A stretch of DNA of 64,000 nucleotides from Glaciimonas sp. CA11.2 (GCF_034314045.1 NZ_JAVIWL010000001.1:620001-684000); one strand, 5' to 3'. Counted from the first letter of the stretch, positions 9,353 through 18,998 are shown. Numbers and translations: made by a program. The notes: generated by a model from the sequence alone, not told the origin.

Positions 9353-9967
9353 ATGAATACATTAGCGACCGACGCGTCAAGCCACGCTATCATCCATCCG
9401 GTCTGGTTACGTATCACCCACTGGCTCAATGCCGTTGCAGTGATCTTGATGATCTTAAGCGGATGGCGTATCTATGACGCGTCACCGATATTCGCCTTTC
9501 GTATTCCAGCCAACCTGACATTAGGAGGTTGGCTTGGAGGTGCATTGCAATGGCATTTTGCTGCGATGTGGCTCTTATTTTTTAACGGACTGATTTACCT
9601 GCTGTTCAATGGGGCAACAGGACGTCTTTGGAGGAAGTTTTTTCCGCTAACACCGGGCGCTGTATTGCGAGACGTTAAGAAAGCACTGACGGGCAAGCTA
9701 CAACACGATGCCCTCGACAAATATAACGCGGTACAAAAACTGGCCTACGTTTCAGTCATTCTCGACCTGATACTTTTAGTTATCTCCGGACTCGCCATTT
9801 GGAAATCGGTGCAATTTCCGCTTCTGCGCGATCTCATGGGTGGCTATGACAATGCACGCATCGTGCACTTCTTTGCAATGAGTTTTTTGGTTCTATTTAT
9901 CGTGGTCCACATCGTCATGGTGGCCTTGGTCCCACGCACCTTGCTGGCCATGCTGCGCGGACGGTGA
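9353..9967 (+). CDS. Membrane cytochrome b, YedZ1-like partner of the molybdoenzyme
   Basis: A 204-residue integral membrane protein of the cytochrome b561/b6 type. It has about four hydrophobic helices: residues ~20-38 (WLNAVAVILMILSGWRIY), ~65-85, ~132-152 and ~170-195. Candidate haem-ligand histidines occur in HPVWLRITHW, LQWHF, RIVHFF and VVHIVMV. It is likely to pass electrons from the quinone pool to the periplasmic molybdoenzyme encoded 73 bases downstream. It is not YedZ/MsrQ of the E. coli type by layout, but fills the equivalent role, as does YedZ1 in the Azospira hypochlorite system. The ATG at 9353 follows a GGGAGA site. It lies between ybeY and corC, which are normally adjacent. 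Confidence 0.82.
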   Translation: MNTLATDASSHAIIHPVWLRITHWLNAVAVILMILSGWRIYDASPIFAFRIPANLTLGGWLGGALQWHFAAMWLLFFNGLIYLLFNGATGRLWRKFFPLTPGAVLRDVKKALTGKLQHDALDKYNAVQKLAYVSVILDLILLVISGLAIWKSVQFPLLRDLMGGYDNARIVHFFAMSFLVLFIVVHIVMVALVPRTLLAMLRGR

Positions 9968-10040
9968 GCTTGATCCGAATCCGATAAACATGCAGATAAA
10001 TGCTCAGACACTCAGATAGTGATACAAGGAGATCCCGATC

Positions 10041-10826
10041 ATGATCAAGAAATCGCGATTAATCATCGCAGCATCCCAACTCGATACCGAGTCGATTTTA
10101 AAAGATGCGCGGCATGAACTATCAATGCCATCGCGGCGCCTATTTGGTAAGCGGGCGCTGACTCTGGGTGGTCTGTCATTGCTGACAGGGTGCAATATCA
10201 GCGACGATTTGTCCGTCAATCGGATGCTGGAACGTGTTTCACGCATGAATGATGGCGTGCAAGCATGGCTGTTTGATCCCAACAAATTGGCACCGACATA
10301 TCCAGCGTCGATGATCACGAGACCGTTTCCATTCAATGCCTACTACGGTGAAGAAGATGTTCCGGAAATTCCGGCAGAAGACTACTTGCTGAAAGTGGGT
10401 GGGCTGGTGAGCAATAAGCGTCCATGGACACTCGATGCTTTGCATCAGTTGCCGCAAAATGAGCAAATTACGCGACATATCTGCGTGGAGGGATGGAGTG
10501 CAATCGGGCGCTGGGGCGGCGTGCCATTTTCTCTTTTTTTGAAGCAGATTGGTGCCGATCTGAGTGCCAAATATGTCGAGTTTAAATGTGGTGACGATTA
10601 TCACACCAGCATCGATATGCCGACTGCACTACATCCACAAACCCAATTGACATTAACCTACGATGGCCAAATCTTGCCACCAAAGTACGGCTTTCCGATG
10701 AAGCTGCGGATGCCGACCAAACTCGGATACAAAAACCCCAAACATATTATGTCGCTTGAAGTAACAAACACGTACCCCGGTGGTTATTGGGAAGACCAAG
10801 GGTACAACTGGTTCGGTGGGGCCTAA
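10041..10826 (+). CDS. YedY/MsrP-like periplasmic molybdopterin oxidoreductase
   Basis: A 261-residue sulfite-oxidase-fold enzyme. A twin-arginine motif (SRRLFGK, residues 31-37) and the lipobox-like LTGC at 48-51 indicate Tat export and perhaps lipid anchoring on the periplasmic face. The molybdenum-binding cysteine is probably C148 in RHICVEGWSAIGRWGG. The C-terminal phrase GFPMKLRMPTKLGYKNPKHI is typical of YedY-like proteins. Members reduce methionine sulfoxide in periplasmic proteins. With the membrane cytochrome before it and a methionine-rich protein after it, the context points to repair of oxidised methionine. An AAGGAGAT site sits seven bases before the ATG. A later ATG at 10125 would also keep the Tat motif but lacks a binding site. 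Confidence 0.85.
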   Translation: MIKKSRLIIAASQLDTESILKDARHELSMPSRRLFGKRALTLGGLSLLTGCNISDDLSVNRMLERVSRMNDGVQAWLFDPNKLAPTYPASMITRPFPFNAYYGEEDVPEIPAEDYLLKVGGLVSNKRPWTLDALHQLPQNEQITRHICVEGWSAIGRWGGVPFSLFLKQIGADLSAKYVEFKCGDDYHTSIDMPTALHPQTQLTLTYDGQILPPKYGFPMKLRMPTKLGYKNPKHIMSLEVTNTYPGGYWEDQGYNWFGGA

Positions 10827-10908
10827 GAATCTGTTCAATATCTCGCTAAAACCAGATCTTGAAGGTTCTGAAACAACTCTCCAAATCGCGAGAGATGCTT
10901 TATGAGCC

Positions 10909-10946
10909 GGTGCAGACTCTCTCGCAGAGTCAAGATAGTCTGCACC
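10909..10946 (+). promoter_or_regulatory. Two overlapping, mutually exclusive hairpins before the Met-rich gene
   Basis: GGTGCAGACT (10909-10918) pairs perfectly with AGTCTGCACC (10937-10946). GACTCT (10915-10920) also pairs perfectly with AGAGTC (10926-10931). The two stems share GACT, so only one can form fully at a time. They lie between the molybdoenzyme stop and the MxKDx gene, where they could end or tune read-through. No U run follows. Confidence 0.4.
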
Positions 10947-11010
10947 CACTCACTAGATAACCACTGATTGATAGGGCACTTTTGCCGCATTTATTTATAT
11001 GGAGATTTAC

Positions 11011-11271
11011 ATGAAAAAGCAATTATCGGCCGTCTTGATGGGCTGTCTGTTATTGGCCGCTACAAGCGTCTATGCGCAGGATGCAATGAAACCGGATGCG
11101 ATGGGAAAAGACAGTATGGCCAAGGATAGTATGTCAAAGGATCAAATGTCCAACGACAAAATAACCAAAAAAGCCCATACCATGAAGAAAAAATCGAGCA
11201 TGGACAAAGATGCGATGGGTAAAGACGCCATGAGCAAGGATGGCATGGCAAAAGATGAAATGAAGAAATAA
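11011..11271 (+). CDS. Methionine-rich MxKDx-repeat periplasmic protein, MrpX-like
   Basis: An 86-residue protein with a 22-residue signal peptide (MKKQLSAVLMGCLLLAATSV..., cut after VYA). The mature 64 residues carry 11 methionines and consist largely of pentapeptides of the type M-x-K-D-x (DAMGKDSMAKDSMSKD). It has no cysteine and is probably unstructured. The repeat matches the known family of pentapeptide MXKDX repeat proteins. Composition and the adjacent YedY-like enzyme resemble MrpX of Azospira suillum, a periplasmic methionine sink for hypochlorite that is regenerated by YedY1. The ATG at 11011 is preceded by GGAG six bases upstream; the ATG at 10999 is part of that site's context and less likely. 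A strong terminator follows. Confidence 0.88.
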   Translation: MKKQLSAVLMGCLLLAATSVYAQDAMKPDAMGKDSMAKDSMSKDQMSNDKITKKAHTMKKKSSMDKDAMGKDAMSKDGMAKDEMKK

Positions 11272-11293
11272 TTGCGTTGTAAATAGCACTTTT

Positions 11294-11324
11294 GGCAATG
11301 CAATCAATGCATTGCCTTTTTTTT
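11294..11324 (+). terminator. Rho-independent terminator after the Met-rich gene
   Basis: A perfect nine-base stem, GGCAATGCA (11294-11302) with TGCATTGCC (11308-11316), has a five-base loop and is followed by eight Ts. It lies 23 bases after the stop. Confidence 0.92.
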
Positions 11325-11450
11325 ATTTGTGGTTAAATTATCGAGAATTAACCTTATATATTGATGCAAACGGGCACGTTTCTTCGTCCTGTCACATATT
11401 TGTTGTATCCTATCGCATTCGAAATAACGTAAATCCAAGGCTAACGCCAT

Positions 11451-12335
11451 ATGCCCGAGCACTCTAGTAGCGTCAAATCCTTTGACGCTAAACCCCATAG
11501 GTCTTTGTTTGAACGCCTGACCGCCCTCATTTCTCCCGAGCCTGAAAACCGCGCCGAACTTCTTGATGTATTGCAAGATGCGCACGAGCGCAACCTGATT
11601 GACGCCGACGCTTTGTCGATGATCGAAGGTGTATTTCAGGTATCCGATCTTTCCGCGCGCGACATCATGGTGCCGCGTTCGCAAATGGATATGATCGATA
11701 TCACCAAACCCATCGAAGAATGGATGCCGGAAGTGTTATCTACCGCGCACTCACGCTTTCCCGCGGTCGACGGTGATCGTGACAAAGTCATCGGTGTCCT
11801 ATTGGCGAAAGATCTGCTTCGCTATTACGCAGAAGAATCGTTCGACGTACGTGACATGTTGCGCCCTGCCATCTTTATTCCTGAATCCAAACGTCTCAAT
11901 GTATTGCTGCGCGACTTTCGCGCCAACCGCAATCACATGGCCATCGTTGTCGATGAATATGGTGGCGTCGCTGGCCTCATCACCATCGAAGACGTGCTGG
12001 AACAGATTGTGGGCGATATCGAAGACGAATACGACTTCGATGAAGAAGAAGATAACATTCTGGTCATCCGCGACGGCGATCATGGCGCACGCTGGCGCGT
12101 CAAAGCATTAACAGAAATTGCGCAATTTAACGAAGCACTGGATACCCATTTTTCTGACGAAGATGTTGATACGATTGGCGGCCTGATTGCGAATCATTTG
12201 GGCCGGGTACCGCGTAAAGGAGACCAATTCGTCTTCGATCACGTGCGCTTTGAAGTCTTGCGCGCCGACCCTCGTCAGGTCCATGTATTGCTGGTCGAAA
12301 AAATACAGGGCGTGCTTCCAGAAGATGACGCGTAA
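11451..12335 (+). CDS. corC: CorC/HlyC-family CBS-domain protein (YbeX)
   Basis: A 294-residue soluble protein with no membrane helices. Two tandem CBS domains span roughly residues 65-190 (MVPRSQMDMIDITKPIEEWM and VDEYGGVAGLITIEDVLEQI). A CorC_HlyC C-terminal domain covers about 205-290 (FEVLRADPRQVHVLLVEK). The CBS pair binds adenine nucleotides. CorC/YbeX is linked to magnesium/cobalt efflux and, by genetics in E. coli, to ribosome function together with ybeY, its usual neighbour. AAGG lies ten bases before the ATG. It is normally joined to ybeY; here it restarts after the redox module and its terminator, so it must have its own promoter. Confidence 0.92.
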   Translation: MPEHSSSVKSFDAKPHRSLFERLTALISPEPENRAELLDVLQDAHERNLIDADALSMIEGVFQVSDLSARDIMVPRSQMDMIDITKPIEEWMPEVLSTAHSRFPAVDGDRDKVIGVLLAKDLLRYYAEESFDVRDMLRPAIFIPESKRLNVLLRDFRANRNHMAIVVDEYGGVAGLITIEDVLEQIVGDIEDEYDFDEEEDNILVIRDGDHGARWRVKALTEIAQFNEALDTHFSDEDVDTIGGLIANHLGRVPRKGDQFVFDHVRFEVLRADPRQVHVLLVEKIQGVLPEDDA

Positions 12336-12556
12336 GTTGGTGGGTTTGGCGAGTTCGGTATCCTGAATGCATGTGCTGGCCTGGCCGAACTAACTAAATA
12401 ACTGGCACCCGAGACCAGTCAACGTGTTACCTGTAGATGCACAACTGAACCGAGAGTCCCTCCTCACACCATGGCTCTCGTTTTGCCCCATTCAAGCGAC
12501 GCGAATCAGTCCTGGCAAATCGTCATTAAGACGACTCCAACAGGACGATTCAACTG

Positions 12557-12587
12557 ATACGCTTAAATCGATATGATTTAAGCGTAT
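12557..12587. repeat. Perfect 13-bp inverted repeat before lnt
   Basis: ATACGCTTAAATC (12557-12569) and GATTTAAGCGTAT (12575-12587) are exact complements around a GATAT centre. It lies 36 bases before the lnt ATG, in the 288-base gap after corC that otherwise shows no gene. No T run follows, so an operator or leader structure is more likely than a terminator. Confidence 0.65.
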
Positions 12588-12623
12588 TGATCGCATAACT
12601 TCTCACCAGTCTAACGCCAACCG

Positions 12624-14189
12624 ATGACCTTGCGCTTCACCTCGAGACAACTCCCGCTAGCCACTCTGCTCGGCGCACTCAATGTACTGGCCTTTGCGCC
12701 TTTTGGCGCGTGGCCGATCCAATTGCTGACGCTGGCGCTTTTGATATGGCGGTTGCTAAAAATCGACTCAGTTAAACAAGGTATGTTACTGGGCTGGGCA
12801 TTTGGCTTTGGTTGGAGTGTTTGCGGCGTGTACTGGCTGTATATCAGCATGCACGTCTATGGCGGAATGCCAGCATGGATTACAGCGTTAGCAGTGGGAT
12901 TGCTGGCGCTATTCGTAGGTCTGCACGCGGCCACGGCGGCTGGCTTAACAATCTGGTTGCGCCGTCGCTGGTCAGCCTCGCCAGCGATGACTGCGCTGGC
13001 GATTTTTCCGTCGCTATGGGCTTTGAGCGAATGGGTTCGTGGGTGGATTTTTACCGGCTTTCCCTGGCTGGTATCCGGCTATGCCCACACCGCCAGCCCA
13101 CTCGCCGGTTACGCCCCGATAATTGGTGTCTACGGCCTTGGCATGATCGCGGCGTTGATCGGCGGCTGTCTGGCCTTGCTGCTCAACAAAAATGAGCAGG
13201 GAAAACTGGCAGGAATAGCAGCCATTGTGATTCTGTTGATCGGCGTGGGTCTACACAAGATCGATTGGACCAAACCCACGGGGCAACCGATATCGGTACG
13301 ATTACTACAAGGCAACATTGCTCAGGAGATGAAGTTTGATCCGGCAAAAATCGATCAGACACTCGGTCTTTACAAGGATTTGATCAGCGCCGCGCCAGCT
13401 GACCTGATCGCCACCCCAGAAACAGCGATACCGCTATTGCAGACGCAGCTACCGCCAGAATATCTTCCTGCAATCGCACAGTTTGCACGGCAATCCGGCA
13501 GTTATATTGCGGTGGGCATCCCCATCACGGATGGTCCCAATTTGTATGCAAACAGCGTCCTTGGATTTTCGCCGAACACTGCCGAAAATTCAGACGCTAG
13601 CGCCGATAGACCGCACATTTATCGCTATGACAAACACCATTTGGTCCCATTCGGCGAGTTTATTCCTTATGGCTTCCACTGGTTTGTCGATTTGATGAAT
13701 ATCCCGTTGGGCGACTTTACCCGTGGCGCGCCGGTGCAACCGCCGTTCGCGGTAAAGGATCAATGGGTGTTGCCTAACATTTGCTATGAAGATTTATTTG
13801 GAGAAGAAATCGCGGCACAACTGGCGGCATCCGCGTCTGCCGGTCATCCTGCTGCGACGATATTGCTCAATATGTCGAACATCGCGTGGTTCGGCGATTC
13901 GATTGCTTTACCACAACATTTGCAGATTTCACAAATGCGCAGTATCGAAACCGGCCGCCCAATGTTGCGGGCAACCAATACCGGCACAACCGCCGTCATT
14001 GATCCGCACGGCAATGTGACCGCCCACTTAGCGCCGCTCAGTCGCGGTGCACTTGCGGCCTCGATACAAGGTTTTACGGGTAATACACCTTATATACTGC
14101 TTGGCAACCGCTTACTGTTAATGTTAGCCACGGTATTGTTGGCTATCACGAGACTGTCTGGACGCCAGCGTAAGACCAAAAAAGAGTGA
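12624..14189 (+). CDS. lnt: Apolipoprotein N-acyltransferase
   Basis: A 521-residue inner-membrane enzyme that adds the third acyl chain to the N-terminal cysteine of lipoproteins, the last step of lipoprotein maturation. The first ~210 residues hold six to seven hydrophobic helices. A carbon-nitrogen hydrolase domain then faces the periplasm (about 220-490), with the catalytic triad visible as Glu in TPETAIPLL, Lys in YDKHHLVPFGEFIPY and Cys in PNICYEDLFGEE. A last membrane helix lies near residue 495. Length matches the family. No strong ribosome binding site is seen before the ATG. The corC-lnt pairing is standard in proteobacteria. Confidence 0.95.
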   Translation: MTLRFTSRQLPLATLLGALNVLAFAPFGAWPIQLLTLALLIWRLLKIDSVKQGMLLGWAFGFGWSVCGVYWLYISMHVYGGMPAWITALAVGLLALFVGLHAATAAGLTIWLRRRWSASPAMTALAIFPSLWALSEWVRGWIFTGFPWLVSGYAHTASPLAGYAPIIGVYGLGMIAALIGGCLALLLNKNEQGKLAGIAAIVILLIGVGLHKIDWTKPTGQPISVRLLQGNIAQEMKFDPAKIDQTLGLYKDLISAAPADLIATPETAIPLLQTQLPPEYLPAIAQFARQSGSYIAVGIPITDGPNLYANSVLGFSPNTAENSDASADRPHIYRYDKHHLVPFGEFIPYGFHWFVDLMNIPLGDFTRGAPVQPPFAVKDQWVLPNICYEDLFGEEIAAQLAASASAGHPAATILLNMSNIAWFGDSIALPQHLQISQMRSIETGRPMLRATNTGTTAVIDPHGNVTAHLAPLSRGALAASIQGFTGNTPYILLGNRLLLMLATVLLAITRLSGRQRKTKKE

Positions 14190-14429
14190 ATCAAATACGT
14201 TTGCACCGGTCGATTGCTGAGCAATGATTCGTGCGCTCTAAAAAGTCATTCGATGGTCAGTTACTAATGTCTTAACTATAACGTAACTACAACATTATGC
14301 AGCCGTAACAGAAGTCGTAACCCAAGCCAGTCACATAAGGCTGCCAAAACCCGCTAAAATCGCTCCTTTAGCGAAACTCACTTTGCTTTTTAGCAACCGG
14401 CCCTGCCGCATGGAGCAGCACAAAAAATA

Positions 14430-15413
14430 ATGCTTACATTTCAACAAATTATTCTCAAATTGCAAGACTATTGGGGCGCTCAAGGTTGCGCGCTATTGCA
14501 ACCTTACGACATGGAAGTCGGCGCTGGCACCTCGCACACCGCGACCTTTTTACGCGCTATTGGGCCAGAACCGTGGCGCGCTGCCTATGTGCAGCCATCA
14601 CGTCGGCCTAAAGATGGTCGATACGGCAACAATCCTAATCGCATGCAACATTACTATCAATATCAGGTAGTGCTAAAACCTGCGCCAGAAAACATTCTCG
14701 ATCTTTATCTCGGCTCGCTTGAGGCCCTCGGCCTTGATCTGCAAAAGAACGATGTCCGCTTCGTTGAGGATGACTGGGAAAATCCGACCTTGGGTGCATG
14801 GGGTCTGGGTTGGGAAGTCTGGCTGAACGGCATGGAAGTGACGCAATTCACCTATTTTCAGCAGGTCGGTGGTCTGGATTGCAAGCCTGTATTGGGCGAA
14901 ATCACTTACGGCATTGAACGATTGGCAATGTATTTGCAAGGTGTCGAAAACGTCTACGATTTGGTCTGGACGGAATGGATCGAAAATGACGTCAAGAAGC
15001 ATCTAAGCTATGGCGATGTCTTTCACCAAAATGAAGTCGAGCAATCGACTTACAACTTTGAGTATGCCGATACCGAATTCTTGTTCCCGCTATTTGGTAG
15101 CTACGAAGCACAGGCCAAGAAATTGCTAGCCGTGCCGCTGGCACTGCCAGCCTATGAAATGGTGTTAAAAGCGGCGCACACCTTCAATTTGCTGGATGCA
15201 CGTGGCGCGATCTCAGTGACTGAGCGTGCTGCCTATATGGGCCGGATTCGCAACCTTTCACGCGAAGTCGCGAAGGCCTATTACGAATCGCGCGAAACAC
15301 TCGGCTTTCCGATGTGGGAACTCAGCGAAAAAAATGCGCCGTTATTGTTAAAAGAATTTGGCGACGAGTACACCACGACGGTGGCACGCCGCGCAGGGAG
15401 TGAAGCAGCATGA
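14430..15413 (+). CDS. glyQ: Glycine-tRNA ligase alpha subunit
   Basis: The 327-residue catalytic alpha subunit of the tetrameric glycyl-tRNA synthetase, charging tRNA-Gly in the cytoplasm. The opening [20 protein letters not shown], the block [19 protein letters not shown] and VTYFQQ-type class II core motifs ([14 protein letters not shown]) are characteristic. The last four bases overlap the glyS start (ATGA), giving coupled translation of the two subunits. Slightly longer at the C-terminus than E. coli GlyQ (303 residues), which is common in Burkholderiales. GGAG lies rather far (14 bases) before the ATG. Confidence 0.97.
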   Translation: MLTFQQIILKLQDYWGAQGCALLQPYDMEVGAGTSHTATFLRAIGPEPWRAAYVQPSRRPKDGRYGNNPNRMQHYYQYQVVLKPAPENILDLYLGSLEALGLDLQKNDVRFVEDDWENPTLGAWGLGWEVWLNGMEVTQFTYFQQVGGLDCKPVLGEITYGIERLAMYLQGVENVYDLVWTEWIENDVKKHLSYGDVFHQNEVEQSTYNFEYADTEFLFPLFGSYEAQAKKLLAVPLALPAYEMVLKAAHTFNLLDARGAISVTERAAYMGRIRNLSREVAKAYYESRETLGFPMWELSEKNAPLLLKEFGDEYTTTVARRAGSEAA

Positions 15414-17530
15414 GTTCTACCCTTTTAATCGAAATTTTTACTGAAGAATTGCCGCCAAAGGCGCTCGAAAAACTTGGTAACGCTTTCGCCAGCGGCATTT
15501 TTAATGGTCTGAAAGCGCGTGATTTTTTAAACACCGATGCCATCGCCACGACTTACGCGACGCCACGACGTCTCGCTGTCATTATCAGTAACGTCCGTGC
15601 AGTCTCGCTGGATAAGACCATGCGCGAGAAAGTGCTGCCGGTTTCAGTAGCACTCGACACACAAGGTCAGCCCAGCGTGCCGCTGATCAAAAAACTCGCC
15701 GCATTAGCTGCTGCGACCAACGCTGTACTGATCACGCCAGATCAACTGGAACGTGCCGTCGATGGCAAGGCCGAAAGCTTTTTCTACAGCTATACCGCGA
15801 AAGGTGCAGCGCTGGAAACTGGCTTGCAAGTCATTCTGGATGACACCGTTGCCAAATTGCCGATTCCGAAGCAAATGAGCTATCAGCTTCAGTACGGCCC
15901 GGCCGCTGGCGAAACAGTGCATTTCGTCCGTCCGGCACACCGTCTGATTGTCTTGCATGGCGACGCCGTGGTGCCGTTACGCTTGTTGGGACTGAACGCG
16001 GGTCGGATCACCGGCGGTCATCGCTTTTTGTCAAAAGGCGCTATCACGATTGCAAATGCAGAGAGCTACGTCGAAGTATTGGCAAGCCAAGGCAAGGTCA
16101 TCGCCAGTTTCAGCCAACGCAAGGAACAAATCCGTACAGCGTTGCTGGCCGCAGCCGGTGGTGATCAAGTGTTGATGCCAGAATCGTTGCTGGATGAAGT
16201 GACCGCTCTGGTCGAATGGCCGGTGGTCTATCCATGCCATTTTGAAGACGAATATCTGACGGTTCCGCAGGAATGTCTGATCCTGACCATGCAAACCAAT
16301 CAGAAATATTTTGCGCTGACTGATGCGACCGGCAAATTGCGTTCGCGCTTTTTGATCGTCTCGAATCTGGAAACTAAAGATCCGCAATACATTATTCAAG
16401 GCAATGAACGTGTGGTGCGACCGCGGCTTGCAGATGCCAAATTTTTCTTTGAGCAAGATCAGAAAAAAACCTTGGCAGATCGCGTACCGCTACTCGCCAA
16501 CGTGGTGTATCACAACAAGCTGGGTAATCAGTTTGAACGCACACAACGCGTTCAGACAATCGCGGTTGCTATCGCCACCCTTCTCAGCTCTGATCCTCTG
16601 TTGGCAGTGCGTGCGGCCCGTGGTGCAGAACTAGCCAAAGCCGATTTACTGACCGATATGGTGGGCGAGTTCCCGGAACTGCAAGGCATTATGGGAACGT
16701 ACTACGCGCGCCATGACGGCGAGGCAGATCAGGTTGCGCTGGCGATCTCGGAACATTATCAACCGCGCTTTGCAGGTGATGCGCTACCGACGACCGATAC
16801 CAGTACCGCAGTTGCGCTTGCCGACAAACTGGAAACGCTGGTCGGTATCTGGGGTATCGGCTTACAACCAACCGGCGACAAAGATCCATTTGCGCTACGT
16901 CGCCACGCATTAGGCGTATTGCGCATGTTGCTCGAAAAACGTCTGCCGTTATCGTTACAACATTTGTTGCAAACGACAGCGGCTTCGTTCGCCGACAATG
17001 CTAACTTCAAAGATCCCGGCACAGATGTGCTGAGCTTCATGTACGACCGCTTGCGTGGCATATTGCGCGAGCGCGGATACGCACCGAACCAGATCGAAGC
17101 GGTTGTCGCGCAACAGCCTGATACGCTGACCAACATCATTGAACGCCTGGATGCTGTGCAGGCATTTGCAGCTTTACCGGAGGCCGAAGCATTGGCAGGG
17201 GCCAACAAGCGAATCACCAACATTCTGAAAAAGAATAATGTGGTCCAGACCGGTGCAGTACAAGCAAACTTATTACAGGACGCCGCAGAAAAAAATCTCG
17301 TAGCAGCGATGACCAATGTCAAACCGCAAGTCGATGCAGCCTTTGCCCAAGGCGATTTTGCTGGCGCACTGCAATCGCTCGCACGTTTACGATCCGAAGT
17401 TGACGCCTTTTTTAATGAGGTGATGGTGATGGCAGAAGACGAACAGTTGCGTAACAACCGTTTGGCGTTACTGTCCAATCTGCACCTGATGCTGAATCAG
17501 GTCGCTGACATCTCCAAGCTGGTTGCCTGA
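15410..17530 (+). CDS. glyS: Glycine-tRNA ligase beta subunit
   Basis: The 706-residue beta subunit, which binds tRNA-Gly and supports aminoacylation by the alpha subunit. The start [20 protein letters not shown] and the internal signatures [11 protein letters not shown] and [17 protein letters not shown] are typical, and the C-terminal anticodon-binding/DALR-like region (about 580-690) is intact. It overlaps glyQ by four bases and ends just before gmhB, in one run of co-directional genes. Confidence 0.97.
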   Translation: MSSTLLIEIFTEELPPKALEKLGNAFASGIFNGLKARDFLNTDAIATTYATPRRLAVIISNVRAVSLDKTMREKVLPVSVALDTQGQPSVPLIKKLAALAAATNAVLITPDQLERAVDGKAESFFYSYTAKGAALETGLQVILDDTVAKLPIPKQMSYQLQYGPAAGETVHFVRPAHRLIVLHGDAVVPLRLLGLNAGRITGGHRFLSKGAITIANAESYVEVLASQGKVIASFSQRKEQIRTALLAAAGGDQVLMPESLLDEVTALVEWPVVYPCHFEDEYLTVPQECLILTMQTNQKYFALTDATGKLRSRFLIVSNLETKDPQYIIQGNERVVRPRLADAKFFFEQDQKKTLADRVPLLANVVYHNKLGNQFERTQRVQTIAVAIATLLSSDPLLAVRAARGAELAKADLLTDMVGEFPELQGIMGTYYARHDGEADQVALAISEHYQPRFAGDALPTTDTSTAVALADKLETLVGIWGIGLQPTGDKDPFALRRHALGVLRMLLEKRLPLSLQHLLQTTAASFADNANFKDPGTDVLSFMYDRLRGILRERGYAPNQIEAVVAQQPDTLTNIIERLDAVQAFAALPEAEALAGANKRITNILKKNNVVQTGAVQANLLQDAAEKNLVAAMTNVKPQVDAAFAQGDFAGALQSLARLRSEVDAFFNEVMVMAEDEQLRNNRLALLSNLHLMLNQVADISKLVA

Positions 17531-17537
17531 GATCAAC

Positions 17538-18107
17538 ATGGGACAGACAATCAAACTGATCATTCTTGACCGCGATGGCGTGATTAATCAAGATTCCGAT
17601 GCCTTCATCAAGTCACCCGATGAATGGATTCCGATCAAAGGCTCGCTAGAAGCCATTGCGCGTCTGAATCAGGCGGGGTATCACGTCGTCGTGGCAACCA
17701 ATCAATCGGGCGTTGCCCGTGGTTTGCTTAGCATGCAAACGCTGAATGAAATCCATCAAAAGATGCACAATGCGGCACAAATGGTCGGTGCAGAAATTGA
17801 TGCGGTCTTCTTTTGCCCACATGCCGCTGAAGATAATTGCGACTGTCGCAAGCCGAAGCCAGGAATGTTTATCGACATTGCCAAACGTTTTGATATCAGT
17901 CTGCGTGGCGGCGTGCCCGTGATCGGCGACTCCCTGCGCGATTTACAAGCCGGTTTCGTAGCAGGATGCGCGCCGTTTTTGGTATTGACCGGCAAAGGTG
18001 AGACTACGCGAGAAAAAGGTGGCCTTCCCCCCGGGACCATGGTGTTTCCGGATTTAGCGGCGGTGGTCGATTTTCTATTGAAAAAGTCGGTAGAAATGTC
18101 GGTTTGA
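17538..18107 (+). CDS. gmhB: D-glycero-beta-D-manno-heptose-1,7-bisphosphate 7-phosphatase
   Basis: A 189-residue HAD-superfamily phosphatase of the ADP-heptose pathway for lipopolysaccharide inner core. The nucleophile motif is ILDRDGVINQDSD, motif II is VVATNQSGVARG, and the zinc loop CPHAAEDNCDCRKPKPG shows the Cys-His/Cys-x-Cys pattern of GmhB; motif IV is PVIGDSLRDLQAG. I use the ATG at 17538 rather than an in-frame TTG at 17523 inside glyS, because the family starts just before the DRDG motif. It follows glyS by seven bases and precedes plsC, an arrangement common in Burkholderiales. Confidence 0.93.
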   Translation: MGQTIKLIILDRDGVINQDSDAFIKSPDEWIPIKGSLEAIARLNQAGYHVVVATNQSGVARGLLSMQTLNEIHQKMHNAAQMVGAEIDAVFFCPHAAEDNCDCRKPKPGMFIDIAKRFDISLRGGVPVIGDSLRDLQAGFVAGCAPFLVLTGKGETTREKGGLPPGTMVFPDLAAVVDFLLKKSVEMSV

Positions 18108-18266
18108 AGCACGTAATCTGAGCGCTGGAGTGGGGTACTCAAGTGACTCCAACATACCGCGCCTTTCAACCTGCTGATGGTATAGACATTCTGTGACAAC
18201 GTTGATGGCTTTGGTTAAGGCTTAAGCTGGTTTGACGTTGCTGCGATTAATATTTTTGGAGTATGT

Positions 18267-18998
18267 ATGCAGTTTTTCTTGTTTCTAAGGTCCGTGTTGT
18301 TCTTTGCGATCATGACTATCGCGACGGTTATATGGGCTATCGCCTGTCTTTTTTTCGCGCCCTTTCCTTACGCCAGAAGATATTATCTTACGTCACGCTG
18401 GAACGTCTTTATCATCTGGTTAGCGAAGGTAATTTGCGGCATTCATTATCAAATCAAAGGCGCTGAAAATTTTCCAGACGCCCCCGCTATCGTGCTATCC
18501 AAGCATCAGTCAGCGTGGGAAACCATTTTTTTACTGCCGATGACGCCGCGCCCGTTAGTGTTCGTCTTCAAGAAATCGCTTACCTACATTCCGTTCTTTG
18601 GTTGGGGCATTGCATTGTTGCGCATGATTCCTATTGATCGCAAAGGCCGTGATGCGTTCGCGCAAGTGGTTACGCAAGGACGCCGCCGTCTGGCCGATGG
18701 CCAGTGGATAATCATGTTTCCGGAAGGAACACGGATTCCTGTTGGTCAAAAAGGTAAGTATAAACACGGCGGCACACGGCTTGCCATCGAAACCAACTCG
18801 GTAGTCGTACCCATCGCCGTTAATGCGGGTGAGTGCTGGCCGAAGAACTCATTTATCAAAAAACCGGGGATGATTACTGTCTCAATTGGCAAACCGATCT
18901 CACCAGAAGGCCTAAATAGTGCCGAGATGATGGAAAAAGTTGAAAATTGGATAGAATCAGAGATGCGGGTCATTTCACCGCACGTCTACTCAAAGTAG
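18267..18998 (+). CDS. plsC: 1-acyl-sn-glycerol-3-phosphate acyltransferase
   Basis: A 243-residue inner-membrane enzyme that acylates lysophosphatidic acid to phosphatidic acid. An N-terminal hydrophobic segment (residues 1-32) is followed by the acyltransferase motifs: SKHQSAWET (H-x4-E instead of the more usual H-x4-D, a variant common in this group), PIDRKGRDAF and FPEGTRIPVGQKGKY. GGAG lies six to seven bases before the ATG. The gap of 159 bases after gmhB shows no gene. A paralogue elsewhere in the genome cannot be excluded, so the symbol denotes family function. Confidence 0.88.
   Translation: MQFFLFLRSVLFFAIMTIATVIWAIACLFFAPFPYARRYYLTSRWNVFIIWLAKVICGIHYQIKGAENFPDAPAIVLSKHQSAWETIFLLPMTPRPLVFVFKKSLTYIPFFGWGIALLRMIPIDRKGRDAFAQVVTQGRRRLADGQWIIMFPEGTRIPVGQKGKYKHGGTRLAIETNSVVVPIAVNAGECWPKNSFIKKPGMITVSIGKPISPEGLNSAEMMEKVENWIESEMRVISPHVYSK

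Noticed and set aside
14270..14330. Repeated GTAAC motifs before glyQ
   Set aside because: Short and irregularly spaced; compatible with chance in a 240-base gap.
16759..17478. 239-codon minus-strand frame opposite glyS
   Set aside because: Fully antisense to an intact glyS coding region; no supporting features.
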